Assembly: GCF_000828675.1 (NCBI RefSeq)
Contig: NZ_AP014510.1
Span: forward strand, 1,631,413-1,695,412
DNA from: Thermotoga profunda AZM34c06
GTDB lineage: Bacteria > Thermotogota > Thermotogae > Thermotogales > DSM-5069
Direction: 5' to 3'
DNA: 64,000 bases
Under the pieces are notes generated by a model. The model was not told the origin of the DNA and did not search any database. It was given only the letters and a program-made list of their open reading frames with translations. Positions 37,701-47,235 of the stretch are shown here, one piece after another (position 1 is the first letter of the stretch; each line of letters starts with the position of its first letter). Both the position numbers and the translations under genes were made by a program.

Positions 37701-38333
37701 TCATTTTCGGGTTTTCCTGGGGCTCCTAATGAGTACCAGGCTCCCCCTTGCTCCTGGGACTGAACCTTTGAGTACTATCAAATTATTCTCCACATCGAGT
37801 TTAATGACTTCAAGGTTGTGTATAGTAACACGCTCATTACCATATCTTCCTGGCATTTTTTTACCTTTGAAGATCTTTGCAGGTTCTGTATGCTGACCCA
37901 AAGAACCAAGTTCCCTATGGAACTTTGCACCGTGTGCACGTGGGCCACCAGAGAATCCCCAACGCTTCATTGCACCAGAGAATCCTCTACCTTTTGTCCA
38001 ACCTATTACATCTACTTTTTCACCAATTTGAAATTGGTCCACTTTTATCTGTTGGCCAATTTCATACGCTGCCAATTCTTTTTCATCTTCAATTCTCATT
38101 TCTCTTAAAAACCTGAGAGGCTTAACTTGCGCTTTTTTAAAGTGTCCTTCTAATGGTTTATTCAACTTTTTAGCACCGTCAAAACCAAGTTGAACGGCAC
38201 AATAGCCATCAACTTGTGGTGTCTTTTTTTGAGTCACATAACATGGACCAGCCTGAATAACCGTGACAGGTACGACCACGTCTTCTTTAAATAATCGGGT
38301 CATCCCTATCTTTTTTCCAAGTAACATCTTCAT
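37701..38333 (-). CDS. rplC: Ribosomal protein L3
   Basis: This is a 210-residue assembly-initiator protein with KMLLGKKIGMTRLFKED and the long loop WGFSGGPRAHGAKFHRELGS...MPGRYGNERVT. Two adjacent ATG codons follow GGAGGTGTATT; ATG 38333 gives the better spacing and the usual MKM start. Confidence 0.97.
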   Translation of the reverse strand: MKMLLGKKIGMTRLFKEDVVVPVTVIQAGPCYVTQKKTPQVDGYCAVQLGFDGAKKLNKPLEGHFKKAQVKPLRFLREMRIEDEKELAAYEIGQQIKVDQFQIGEKVDVIGWTKGRGFSGAMKRWGFSGGPRAHGAKFHRELGSLGQHTEPAKIFKGKKMPGRYGNERVTIHNLEVIKLDVENNLIVLKGSVPGARGSLVLIRSPRKTRK

Positions 38334-38352
38334 CATAATACACCTCCGACGA

Positions 38353-38661
38353 TTAGAGTTTGATCTCCACGTCGACCCCTGCTGGGAGGTTTATCTTCAT
38401 CAAGGCGTCGATTGTTTTCGGAGATGGTTCAATTATATCAATCAATCTTTTGTGAACTCTTTTTTCAAACTGTTCTCTGGAGTCTTTGTGCTTATGAGGT
38501 GATCTCAGCACCACATACAAAGATCTCTCCGTTGGCAGCGGTATCGGGCCTGAGATTTTCGCATTCGTAGATTTTGCGACCTCAACTATCTTCTTAGCCG
38601 ATTCGTCCAAAACTTCGTGGTCATAAGCTTTAAGTTTTATTCTGATTTTCTGTCCAGGCAT
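38353..38661 (-). CDS. rpsJ: Ribosomal protein S10
   Basis: This is a 102-residue protein that also serves as NusE in antitermination. It has [20 protein letters not shown] and [23 protein letters not shown] 38661 follows AGGAGGG. The frame upstream of it runs through the tuf-rpsJ hairpin and is not coding. Confidence 0.97.
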   Translation of the reverse strand: MPGQKIRIKLKAYDHEVLDESAKKIVEVAKSTNAKISGPIPLPTERSLYVVLRSPHKHKDSREQFEKRVHKRLIDIIEPSPKTIDALMKINLPAGVDVEIKL

Positions 38662-38685
38662 AAATTTCGTTCCCTCCTTCTTAGC

Positions 38686-38713
38686 AAAAAACGGAAGGGG
38701 AGCCATGCTCCCC
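38686..38713 (-). terminator. Hairpin between tuf and rpsJ (partial terminator or processing site)
   Basis: On the minus strand GGGGAGC (38713-38707) pairs with GCTCCCC (38703-38697) around an ATG loop. TTCCG and then six T follow. The stem begins 9 bases past the tuf stop. The T tract is displaced by five bases, so termination is probably partial. It is the only clear hairpin inside the 19-kb operon and lies at the str/S10 boundary. Confidence 0.65.
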
Positions 38714-38721
38714 GATTAACG

Positions 38722-39921
38722 TTATTCTACGATTTCAGCTACCACACCTGCTCCGACTGTCTTTCCACCTTCTCTTATAGCAAAGCGCATACCTTTTTCA
38801 ATTGCGATCGGGTATATGAGTTTTATTGTGAGTATGGCATTGTCTCCCGGCATAACCATTTCTGCGTTGTTACCGAGCTCAATAATCTCACCAGTGACGT
38901 CAGCGGTTCGAATGAAGAATTGTGGTCGATAACCCTTCATGAATGGTGTATGCCTTCCACCTTCTTCTTTCTTTAGAACATAAACGTTGGCCTTGAATGT
39001 GGTATGAGGTGTAATAGAACCTGGAGCCGCGAGAACCTGACCGCGTTCTATTTCATCTTTATCAATACCTCTCAAAAGACAACCAACGTTGTCACCAGCT
39101 ATACCTTCATCCAGTTCTTTTCTGAACATCTCAACGCTCGTAACAACTGTCTTCTTGATCTCGTAGCTCTGTCCTACGATCTCAACTTCATCGCCTGGTC
39201 TGATTCTTCCGCGCTCAATTCTTCCCGTTGCAACAGTTCCTCTTCCAGTGATTGAGAAAATGTCCTCAACGGCCATGAGGAATGGCTTGTCAACTTCACG
39301 AGCTGGTTCTGGTATATAATTATCAAGCGCATCGAGTAATTCTTGAATGGATTTATAGGCTGGATCATTCGGGTCCTTTGCTTCCATAGCAAGCAAAGCA
39401 GAACCTCTTATGACTGGAACTTCATCTCCAGGGAATTCATATTTAGTCAAAAGATCTCTGACTTCCATTTCAACAAGATCAACGAGTTCCTTATCGTCAA
39501 CTGCATCAACTTTGTTCAAAAAGACAACCATCGCAGGAACGTTGACTTGTCTTGCGAGCAAAACGTGTTCACGTGTCTGTGGCATTGGTCCATCTGTTGC
39601 CGCAACAACAAGAATTGCTCCGTCCATCTGAGCCGCACCGGTAATCATGTTCTTTATGTAGTCTGCGTGACCTGGACAGTCAATGTGAGCGTAGTGTCTC
39701 TTTTCGGTTTGATATTCCACGTGCGTGATGTTAATGGTGATACCTCTTGCTTTTTCTTCAGGAGCTTTGTCGATTTGATCGTATGGAACATAAGAAGCAA
39801 GATTTTTGAATGAGAGATACTTTGTTATTGCCGCTGTCAGCGTGGTCTTACCATGGTCTATGTGTCCAATAGTACCAACGTTGACGTGTGGCTTAGTTCT
39901 CACAAACTTTTCCTTAGCCAT
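38722..39921 (-). CDS. tuf: Elongation factor Tu
   Basis: EF-Tu delivers aminoacyl-tRNA to the ribosome. It has 399 residues. The G1 motif [14 protein letters not shown], switch residue region KARGITIN, G3 [13 protein letters not shown]4 NKVD and G5 SAL are intact. Domains 2 and 3 follow ([29 protein letters not shown]). It is one copy; another tuf elsewhere cannot be excluded. A hairpin follows it. Confidence 0.98.
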   Translation of the reverse strand: MAKEKFVRTKPHVNVGTIGHIDHGKTTLTAAITKYLSFKNLASYVPYDQIDKAPEEKARGITINITHVEYQTEKRHYAHIDCPGHADYIKNMITGAAQMDGAILVVAATDGPMPQTREHVLLARQVNVPAMVVFLNKVDAVDDKELVDLVEMEVRDLLTKYEFPGDEVPVIRGSALLAMEAKDPNDPAYKSIQELLDALDNYIPEPAREVDKPFLMAVEDIFSITGRGTVATGRIERGRIRPGDEVEIVGQSYEIKKTVVTSVEMFRKELDEGIAGDNVGCLLRGIDKDEIERGQVLAAPGSITPHTTFKANVYVLKKEEGGRHTPFMKGYRPQFFIRTADVTGEIIELGNNAEMVMPGDNAILTIKLIYPIAIEKGMRFAIREGGKTVGAGVVAEIVE

Positions 39922-39941
39922 TCAATCTCCCTCCTTCGCAC

Positions 39942-42026
39942 TTAAACGGCCTTCAAAACCTTTTCGATGACTCTGTCTGGCACTTCTTTATAATGAGAAA
40001 ATTGCGCTATATGATTTGCTCTACCCTGACTAAGAGATCTGAGTGTTGTTGCATAACCAAAAAGCTCAGAAAGTGGCACAAATGCCCTTATTACTCTAAG
40101 ATTTGCCCGACTCTCAAGTGACTCAACCTGCGCTCTACGCGCATTCAAGTCGGCAATTATTCCTCCAAGATACTCTTCGGGTGTAATGACCTCGAGTTTC
40201 ATAACTGGTTCTAATAAGATAGGTTGACAAACTTTGATCGCATTTTTAAACGCAAGACTTGCTGCTATTTTGAAAGCTATCTCAGATGAATCAACTTCAT
40301 GATACGAACCATCAAGCAGTATCGCTCTTACACCGATCATAGGATATCCTGCTAAAACACCCATTTCCATAGATTCTTTTATACCTTCTTCTATTGCAGG
40401 AATATATTCCTTGGGTATTACACCTCCAACTGTCTTGTTTACAAACTCAAAATGCTTTTCGCCATCCAAAGGCAATGGCTCGAATCTCATTATAACATGA
40501 CCATATTGACCTCTTCCACCAGTTTGTCTAATATATTTACCTTCGGCTTCACCCGACTGTCTTATGGTTTCTCTATATGCAACCTGTGGCCTACCTATCC
40601 TAACATTCACACCAAATTCTCTTTTGAGACGGTCTGTAATAATTTCAAGATGAAGTTCTCCCATACCTGATAACACAACTTGACCAGTTTCTTTATCAAC
40701 ATTCACTTTCAAAGTCGGGTCTTCCTCAGATAAAGCATTGACAGCCTTTACCATTCTTTCTTCGTCGTCATGCGTAACTGGTTCTATGGCAATAGAAATG
40801 ACTGGGTCAGGAAAATCTATCTTTTCAAGCAAAATCGGATTTTCTTGCGAACAAAGCGTATCACCCGTGGTTGTACTTCTCAAACCTATCAATGCTACTA
40901 TATCACCTGCTCTTGCATAATCTACATCTTCACGTTTATCTGCGTGCATGAACATAAGACGAGCCACACGTTCACGTACCTGCTTGGTGGAATTGTAGAT
41001 ATATGTTCCTTTTTCCAATTTACCTGAGTAAACTCTGACATAAGTGAGTTTGCCAACATAAGGATCTGTTTGTATCTTAAATGCAAGAGCTGCAAAATTA
41101 CCTTCAGATGAAGGAACAATTTCCACTTGTTCTTCGTCTAATGTTAGCCCCTTAACAGGTGGTATGTCTAAGGGTGAAGGTAGATAATCGATGATAGCAT
41201 CAAGCAAAGGTTGTACTCCTTTGTTTCTTGCCGCTGCACCACAGAGAACAGGGACTAATTTATTGGTTATAGTAGCCTTTCTAAGAGCACTTTTGATCTT
41301 CTCTACAGGTATTTCTTTTTCTTCCAAATAAAGTTCCATGAGTTCTTCATCTTCTTCGGCAAGCATTGATATCATTTCTTCTCGCATTTCTTCAGCCAGG
41401 TCAAGTAAATCTTCTGGAATATCACTTTTCAAAAACTCACTACCATCTTCCGTGACCCATTTTATCGCCTTCATTTCCACCAAATCTATTACACCGACAA
41501 AATCTTTCTCCACACCAATAGGAATCTGTACAGCAACTGGTCTTGCATGAAGCCTATCCACCATAGTCTTCATTGCCATGAAAAAGTCTGCACCTGTTTT
41601 ATCCATTTTGTTCATAAAAGCTATTCTTGGTACACCATATTTTTGTGCTTGTCTCCAAACGGTTTCCGTCTGTGGTTCAACGCCAGCCGTTGCGTCAAAG
41701 ACCGCTACCGCACCATCGAGCACCCTTAAGGCCCTCTCAACCTCTATCGTAAAATCCACATGGCCGGGCGTATCAATTATATTAATGCGATGGTCCTTCC
41801 AAAAACACGTTGTTGCTGCTGCCGTTATAGTTATGCCGCGTTCCTTTTCCTGCTCCATCCAATCCATTGTTGCTGTTCCTTCATCGACACTTCCAAGCAC
41901 GTGTTTACGACCGGTATAATACAATATACGTTCAGTCGTTGTTGTCTTACCGGCATCTATATGAGCCATTATTCCAATATTGCGCAACCTATCAAGCGGG
42001 ACATAAAGCGCTTCGATCTCTATCAT
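39942..42026 (-). CDS. fusA: Elongation factor G
   Basis: EF-G drives translocation and, with RRF, ribosome recycling. The 694-residue protein has [19 protein letters not shown], switch [38 protein letters not shown] and the C-terminal domains IV/V with [23 protein letters not shown] 42026 follows AAAGGA. The frame continues upstream to a GTG at 42044 inside rpsG, which lacks a good ribosome site. Confidence 0.97.
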   Translation of the reverse strand: MIEIEALYVPLDRLRNIGIMAHIDAGKTTTTERILYYTGRKHVLGSVDEGTATMDWMEQEKERGITITAAATTCFWKDHRINIIDTPGHVDFTIEVERALRVLDGAVAVFDATAGVEPQTETVWRQAQKYGVPRIAFMNKMDKTGADFFMAMKTMVDRLHARPVAVQIPIGVEKDFVGVIDLVEMKAIKWVTEDGSEFLKSDIPEDLLDLAEEMREEMISMLAEEDEELMELYLEEKEIPVEKIKSALRKATITNKLVPVLCGAAARNKGVQPLLDAIIDYLPSPLDIPPVKGLTLDEEQVEIVPSSEGNFAALAFKIQTDPYVGKLTYVRVYSGKLEKGTYIYNSTKQVRERVARLMFMHADKREDVDYARAGDIVALIGLRSTTTGDTLCSQENPILLEKIDFPDPVISIAIEPVTHDDEERMVKAVNALSEEDPTLKVNVDKETGQVVLSGMGELHLEIITDRLKREFGVNVRIGRPQVAYRETIRQSGEAEGKYIRQTGGRGQYGHVIMRFEPLPLDGEKHFEFVNKTVGGVIPKEYIPAIEEGIKESMEMGVLAGYPMIGVRAILLDGSYHEVDSSEIAFKIAASLAFKNAIKVCQPILLEPVMKLEVITPEEYLGGIIADLNARRAQVESLESRANLRVIRAFVPLSELFGYATTLRSLSQGRANHIAQFSHYKEVPDRVIEKVLKAV

Positions 42027-42037
42027 GATATTTCCTT

Positions 42038-42505
42038 TCACCACCGTAGATGGGCAAATGCCCTGTTCGCCTCCGCCATTTTGTGAACATCTTCTCTTTT
42101 CTTAACTGATGCACCAGTACCTTGATAGGAGGCAAGGATTTCTTCACCAAGTTTTATGTACATGGGTTTTCCTTTCTTAGAGCGTGCTGCTGTTACAATC
42201 CATCTGAGAGCGAGTGATGTTTTTCTTGGCTCTTGAACTTCAACGGGTACTTGGTATGTAGCTCCTCCCACACGTCTTGGTCTGACCTCCAGAACTGGCC
42301 TAACATTATCCACAGCTTTTTGGAAAACCTCTAACGGATCTTTACCAGATTTCTCTCTCACATACTCAAGAGCATCGTAGACAACCTGTTGTGCCACTGA
42401 CTTTTTACCATCCCACATGATTCTGTTTATTAGTTTTGCCACTAATACATCTTGATATACTGGATCAGGAGATACTTCTCTTACTTCTGCTCTTCTTCTT
42501 CTCAT
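42038..42505 (-). CDS. rpsG: Ribosomal protein S7
   Basis: This is a 155-residue protein of the 30S head, with [34 protein letters not shown]-like sequence (residues 20-40) and [20 protein letters not shown]. In E. coli it represses the str operon. ATG 42505 follows GGAGGATGGTTGT. The fusA start is 11 bases downstream. Confidence 0.97.
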   Translation of the reverse strand: MRRRRAEVREVSPDPVYQDVLVAKLINRIMWDGKKSVAQQVVYDALEYVREKSGKDPLEVFQKAVDNVRPVLEVRPRRVGGATYQVPVEVQEPRKTSLALRWIVTAARSKKGKPMYIKLGEEILASYQGTGASVKKREDVHKMAEANRAFAHLRW

Positions 42506-42523
42506 ACAACCATCCTCCTAAAA

Positions 42524-42898
42524 CTACTTCTTGGATCTTTTTGCACCATATTTGCTGCGAGATTGTTTTCTGTTTTCCACTCCAGCGGTGTCAAGGGTAC
42601 CGCGTATAATCTTATACCTTATACCTGGCAGATCTTTGACTCTTCCACCTCTGACAAGCACAACAGAATGTTCCTGTAAATTGTGCCCTATACCTGGTAT
42701 GTATGCCGTGACTTCAGTACCATTTGACAACCTTACCCTTGCAATTTTTCTCAAGGCAGAGTTTGGTTTTTTTGGTGTCATGGTTGTAACACGAATGCAC
42801 ACACCACGCTTCTGTGGATTCCCTTCCAAAGCAGGTGCTTTAGATTTTTCAATTTTCTGTCCTCTTCCAAGTCTAATCAATTGATTTATAGTCGGCAT
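42524..42898 (-). CDS. rpsL: Ribosomal protein S12
   Basis: This is a 124-residue decoding-centre protein, [20 protein letters not shown]. The streptomycin-region motif [20 protein letters not shown] has the usual sensitive-type Lys. [20 protein letters not shown] is also present. ATG 42898 follows GGGAGG. It is the first gene of the str-S10-spc-alpha operon, 35 bases from the -10 box. Confidence 0.97.
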   Translation of the reverse strand: MPTINQLIRLGRGQKIEKSKAPALEGNPQKRGVCIRVTTMTPKKPNSALRKIARVRLSNGTEVTAYIPGIGHNLQEHSVVLVRGGRVKDLPGIRYKIIRGTLDTAGVENRKQSRSKYGAKRSKK

Positions 42899-42932
42899 CT
42901 GTATCCTCCCTTCAGCATCATACCAAATGCCG

Positions 42933-42961
42933 ATTGTATTACATAAACGATATTTTGTCAA
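42933..42961 (-). promoter_or_regulatory. Promoter of the str-S10-spc-alpha operon
   Basis: On the minus strand a perfect -35 TTGACA (42961-42956) is 17 bases from TACAAT (42938-42933), a near-consensus sigma-A promoter. The predicted transcript starts around 42,926, about 28 bases before rpsL, so the leader is very short. No other convincing promoter was found between here and rplQ. Confidence 0.88.
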
Positions 42962-43092
42962 CTTGTAATTAGATTTAAAACTCAGCAAGATTCATTATAC
43001 TACACAATTTCAACTATTCTCGCAACAATGAATTGAAATTATCATTTCGGTTTTTAAAATAAATCACTTACATTCCACACCAGAGATATTTT

Positions 43093-43122
43093 CAAAATAA
43101 AAGGCAGGCTCAAGACCTGCCT
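43093..43122 (-). terminator. Terminator of cstA
   Basis: On the minus strand AGGCAGG (43122-43116) pairs with CCTGCCT (43108-43102) and is followed by TTTTATTTTG. It lies 24 bases past the cstA stop and separates cstA from the rpsL promoter region. Confidence 0.85.
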
Positions 43123-43145
43123 AAGAAAAAATGACGAACAACAAA

Positions 43146-44891
43146 TCAATCTACATGAATATGCTCAGCCGCGGTTGTGCTTTTGGAAAATTCCTCCTGG
43201 TAAACTTGTTTTTTTCTGTAAGCATTGATCGTCGAAATGAAAGCTTCGATTATCATCCATATCGCTATGATTAATGTAACAAGAGCAATGAAAACCAAGA
43301 GCCAATTCTTTGCATTGTAATAGTTTTTCACATTCAAAATCGTTGCCCAGATAGTCATTGTGAGCATGAAAATCATTGGGAATAATGTTGGCCACACAGG
43401 CTTTCTTTTCTTTGCAAGGTAGACAGTTGCTATCATCAGTGCAAGTCCAGCCAAAAGTTGATTTAAAGCTCCAAAAACTGGCCATAACTTCATAGCACCT
43501 CGACCATCTGGTGATACCATGCACAACGCAAATGCGGCAGCAACTACAACAAATGTGGTGAAATATCTGTTTTTAAATGGTCCAATTGGTTTACCATCTG
43601 CCCCCTTGAACAATTCTTCCATTCCAAAACGCTGAATCCTCGTTGCAGAATCGAGAGTCGTTCCAGCAAAAGAAACTACGAAAATTGCCATCAGTGTCGC
43701 ACCCAGATCCTTCGGAATACCTATTGCTTTCATTAGATTTGAAGCTCCTTCAACTATTGCCTTGAGTTGGGCGGCAAGACCTGCACCAGCAGTAGTAGAC
43801 CATGTTGAATAATATTTTAGATAGCCAGCACTTCCGGCTCCAAACATACCTATTCCTGCCGTCACTGCAACGATTACAAGAGTTGAAAGCGATCCTTCAA
43901 GTAACATCCCACCATATCCTACGAACTGCGCATCTGTTTCTTTATCGAGTTGTTTGACTGTAGTTCCAGAAGATGCTAAACTGTGAAAACCACTGATTGC
44001 ACCACAAGCAATCGTGACAAACAGAAGTGGCCACATGCTTGGTGCACCGGATACTCTTTGATAAGCAGGTGCGACGATTTCGGGCCTTGCAACAAGTGTA
44101 CCCAAGAATAGGGCTCCCATCAAAACCAAGAGTTCATGCGAATTTATGTAATCTCGCGGTTGTAAAAGTGTCTGTACGGGAAGAACGGATGCAAAGTAAG
44201 AATAAATCAATAGGATTATTATCCAACTCACAACAGGTGAAATACCACCAATCTTGGGTATTCTCAAAGGAAGGTAAATTCCTATTACCGCAAAAACATA
44301 CAGCAAAATCAAGCCTATTATGGAATAAACAGTGTCTTTCTTACCCTTTTTGTAAACCATGTAACCTATCCAGATTGCTATTGGTATTTCCATCCATATA
44401 GACAAGACACTTTGAGGATACATATCAAACAAAATACCCATTATCATCGCAAAAACTGCCAAAACAAGCCAGAGCAAGAATTGAATTAGAATCAAGAATA
44501 TTACTCCAACACGATTGGACACTATACCCCTTGTCATTTCTCCAATAGTTTTACCACCGTGTCTTGATGAAATCACCAATGATGCGAAGTCATGCACCCC
44601 TCCGGCAAAGATGGGACCCAAGAAAACCCAAAGAAAAGCAGGTAACCAACCCCAAACAACTCCTATTGCCGGACCAACTATTGGCCCTGTACCGGCGATA
44701 GTTGTAAAGTGATGCCCAAGCAAGATATGCCTTTTGGTTGGTACATAATCAACTCCATCTTTGAATTTTTTAGATGGAACTGGATTATCCTCTCTCAAAC
44801 CAAAAAGTTTTCTCGAGAGCCATTTGCCATATGTGTTGTATGCCACAATGTAGCCAAAAAAGGCAACCAATGCCAAAACGAGCGAATTCAC
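43146..44891 (-). CDS. cstA: CstA-family transporter (carbon starvation/pyruvate type)
   Basis: This 581-residue protein has about 15 predicted membrane helices. The CstA signature HHFTTIAGTGPIVGPAIGV is at residues 59-77, followed by GGVHDFASLVISSRHGGKTI. E. coli members (CstA, BtsT) take up pyruvate or peptides; the substrate here is inferred. Length is shorter than the ~700 of enterobacterial CstA. GTG 44891 follows GGGGTGGTGAAGT. Upstream (minus strand order) are a LytTR regulator and a LytS-type kinase. A direct repeat about 70-95 bases upstream of the start is a candidate regulator site. Confidence 0.92.
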   Translation of the reverse strand: MNSLVLALVAFFGYIVAYNTYGKWLSRKLFGLREDNPVPSKKFKDGVDYVPTKRHILLGHHFTTIAGTGPIVGPAIGVVWGWLPAFLWVFLGPIFAGGVHDFASLVISSRHGGKTIGEMTRGIVSNRVGVIFLILIQFLLWLVLAVFAMIMGILFDMYPQSVLSIWMEIPIAIWIGYMVYKKGKKDTVYSIIGLILLYVFAVIGIYLPLRIPKIGGISPVVSWIIILLIYSYFASVLPVQTLLQPRDYINSHELLVLMGALFLGTLVARPEIVAPAYQRVSGAPSMWPLLFVTIACGAISGFHSLASSGTTVKQLDKETDAQFVGYGGMLLEGSLSTLVIVAVTAGIGMFGAGSAGYLKYYSTWSTTAGAGLAAQLKAIVEGASNLMKAIGIPKDLGATLMAIFVVSFAGTTLDSATRIQRFGMEELFKGADGKPIGPFKNRYFTTFVVVAAAFALCMVSPDGRGAMKLWPVFGALNQLLAGLALMIATVYLAKKRKPVWPTLFPMIFMLTMTIWATILNVKNYYNAKNWLLVFIALVTLIIAIWMIIEAFISTINAYRKKQVYQEEFSKSTTAAEHIHVD

Positions 44892-44958
44892 ACTTCACCA
44901 CCCCTTGTTATTTAGATTCATATTTTATTGTGTCTTACTAAAAATTACGGTGAAGATC

Positions 44959-44988
44959 AAAAGGTAGTTTTTGAGGAATAAGAAGTAG
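44959..44988. promoter_or_regulatory. Candidate LytTR-type direct repeat upstream of cstA
   Basis: On the plus strand AAnAnGTAG occurs twice: 44959-44967 and 44980-44988, exactly 21 bases apart (two helical turns). LytTR regulators typically bind two short direct repeats with this periodicity; the E. coli BtsR site has 8-bp repeats with a 13-bp spacer. A TAAAAT -10-like box (minus strand, 44927-44922) lies downstream, with no good -35, as expected for an activated promoter. Confidence 0.4.
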
Positions 44989-44999
44989 AAAAATGTACT

Positions 45000-45672
45000 T
45001 CAAACGAATAGAGAAGACTTGACAAGTTTTTGATACTGTCTTGAAACAGGTATTAAACTCGAGTTCTCAAGTTCTACTTGCATGCTGGGAACTCGAATTA
45101 CTTTCTTAACTCGCTCCAAATTACATATATACGATTTGTGAACTCTAAGAAAGTTCTTTGGTAATCTCTTTTCGAGTTCACTGATACCCCAGTGGTAAAT
45201 TTCGTATTCCCCATCAGTTGTATTAGCGATACATCTTTTACCAAAAAGCCTCTATATAGAATACTTTATCAAAACTGAGCATTAAAATATTTTCTCCTTC
45301 TTTTACAGGTAGTTTTATAAGAGGTTTAGAATATGCTTGAATAAGCCTCTCTACGCATATATCAAATCTTTCTTCACTAACAGGTTTTACCAAATAGTCT
45401 ATTGCTCCAATCTCGAATGCCCGCGCAGCATACTGCTCATAAGCTGTGACAAAAACTATCCCGATTCCCCTCAATTTCTTTGCAACATTCAAGCCAGATT
45501 CAAATGGTAACCTTATGTCGATGAAAGCTACATCAAATTCCTTTATATGTTTTGAGAATTCTTTCGCAGTTCGGAAAACACCGGTGAGTTTGAGTTCAGG
45601 ATATCTTGATATCATGCGAACAATATCTTCACGTGCAAGTTGCTCGTCTTCTAAAACAGCTACCCTTATCAT
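45000..45672 (-). pseudogene. LytTR-family response regulator, apparently frameshifted
   Basis: The frame from ATG 45672 (after GGAGGG) encodes a receiver domain with Asp52 (AFIDIRLPF) and stops at 45238 after YIEAFW. A second frame continues without pause to 45000 and encodes the rest of a LytTR DNA-binding domain: DGEYEIYHWGISELEKRLP, NFLRVHKSYICNLERVKKV and IPVSRQYQKLVKSSL. Removing one T from the five-T run at 45247-45243 fuses both into about 223 residues, normal for the family. It is either a recent inactivation, a sequencing error or recoding. The start overlaps the kinase gene by 44 bases. Confidence 0.82.
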
Positions 45673-47167
45673 GAATTCCCTCCATCGGAATGCTGATAAT
45701 AACATTCAAACCATTTTTACTCTTGTATTCTATCTTTGCTCTATCTGAATAAATATTCTTAAGTCTTGCTTCAACAAGCATCATACCTATACCTTTCTTT
45801 GAGTCAGATTTCATGCCGTTACCTTTATCACATACCTTCAAAATTAGGTTCTCATCTTTTTGAGCTGCTTCAATCTTCACGATGATCCTGCCGTCTTTTT
45901 CACCATGCTCAATAGCATTTTCAACAATCGGTTGTAGAATCATCGGCGGGATACAGTGGTATTTAAGATCTTCTGGTACATCGATTTGGTATATCAACGC
46001 TTCTCCATATCTAAGTTTCATTATTGAAAGATAGCACTCTATGATTCTAATCTCTTCATCAAGTGTCACCAATGGTTCTTTTTTCTTAAAGTAATATCTC
46101 AGCAATTCTGACAACTCATCAATCATTTTCACAGCGCTATTTTGATCTGTTTTCACAAGATACCTTATGCTTGCCAGAGTATTAAACAGAAAATGTGGTC
46201 CAAGTTTTGACATGAAATCTCTCATTTGTGCTTCACGCGCAAGTATCGCTTCCCTAACGGCTTTTGCAGCAAGCATGACTATCTCCACAAATTTTGCGAT
46301 TTCTTTTATCATCATTATTTGTTCTTCTTGAAATCGCGCATTATTAATGACGATTAAATTCCCTAATGCTCCATTCTTTGCCATCAATGGCACACAGATT
46401 TTTGTTATATTATTTTCATTCACCGCTGGACAACTATTCAGATCAATCACAACTTCATCAACGTCAAGGACAAGAGATATTTTATGTGCAAATCTGACTA
46501 AGTTTTCTGATTTTGGATCTTCAACGACTCTTATTGCATCTTCCACAATCCCAAGAGTGGCTGCGAATACTTGCGATGATGCAATTTTAATGGCTTGTTC
46601 TGTATATTTGGTGAGTGCTAATATGAGTGCAACACCAAAAGCATTGGTTATCACCATAGGCATAAGCGCATTTGAAACTATGTCGACAGCTAAAGAACGC
46701 GGTGTGATAATCAAATAAGCAACGAACAAATGAACAAGTTCCGAAACAGCAGATAATAAACAACCAAAAATGACTTTTTCATTTGATCTCATAAACGATT
46801 TTCTAAAGAAACTTGAGAAGACACCTGCGCACAATGTACCTATAGAACAAGCTAATCCCGAAGGTCCACCAAGCAAAAATCTGTGTGTCGAAGCAATCGA
46901 ACAACTCAAAAGAGTAGCAGGTAATCCACCATATAAAGAAGCAACAATTACACCCATATCACGGTAATTTATTATCGTACCTTTGTAAGGTAATCCCAGT
47001 ATCGTACCAATGATGCCAAAGATGCCACCAAAAAAACCCAAAGTCAGTGGTTTGTTACCTTCGAAAAGCTTGACGAAGGATTTTTTGGTCTTGTAAAACT
47101 GAAGAAAGAAAAAGATGATAACACCGAGCAGCGTCATCCTACTGAATAAAGTAATAACTAAATACAC
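45629..47167 (-). CDS. LytS-family sensor histidine kinase
   Basis: This 512-residue kinase has an N-terminal 5TM-5TMR_LYT membrane domain (NYRDMGVIVASLYGGLPATL, GGPSGLACSIGTLCAGVFSS), a GAF-like middle and the LytS-type kinase core with LGPHFLFNTLASIRYLV and PPMILQPIVENAIEHG. GTG 47167 follows GGTGGGGGAAT. E. coli BtsS, of this family, senses pyruvate and controls a CstA-type transporter, matching the neighbouring cstA. The C-terminus runs 44 bases into the regulator gene. The last residues (DKGSCFRRRATCT) come from that overlap. Confidence 0.93.
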   Translation of the reverse strand: MYLVITLFSRMTLLGVIIFFFLQFYKTKKSFVKLFEGNKPLTLGFFGGIFGIIGTILGLPYKGTIINYRDMGVIVASLYGGLPATLLSCSIASTHRFLLGGPSGLACSIGTLCAGVFSSFFRKSFMRSNEKVIFGCLLSAVSELVHLFVAYLIITPRSLAVDIVSNALMPMVITNAFGVALILALTKYTEQAIKIASSQVFAATLGIVEDAIRVVEDPKSENLVRFAHKISLVLDVDEVVIDLNSCPAVNENNITKICVPLMAKNGALGNLIVINNARFQEEQIMMIKEIAKFVEIVMLAAKAVREAILAREAQMRDFMSKLGPHFLFNTLASIRYLVKTDQNSAVKMIDELSELLRYYFKKKEPLVTLDEEIRIIECYLSIMKLRYGEALIYQIDVPEDLKYHCIPPMILQPIVENAIEHGEKDGRIIVKIEAAQKDENLILKVCDKGNGMKSDSKKGIGMMLVEARLKNIYSDRAKIEYKSKNGLNVIISIPMEGIHDKGSCFRRRATCT

Positions 47168-47186
47168 ATTCCCCCACCTAAATGAA

Positions 47187-47195
47187 ATTATACCA
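47187..47195 (-). promoter_or_regulatory. Extended -10 promoter candidate for the LytS kinase gene
   Basis: On the minus strand TGG precedes TATAAT (47192-47187), 19 bases before the kinase GTG. No good -35. It would start the lytS-lytR mRNA separately from tmcAL. Confidence 0.4.
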
Positions 47196-47235
47196 TTCTG
47201 ATTTTTTGGAGTTTGGTGAGCAACCTATTGCACCA

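Noticed and set aside
42899-42988. N-terminal extension of rpsL to 42988
   Set aside because: It would cross the rpsL promoter; S12 begins MPTINQL at 42898.
45446-45748. 100-residue plus-strand frame over the response regulator gene
   Set aside because: Antisense shadow of the receiver domain.
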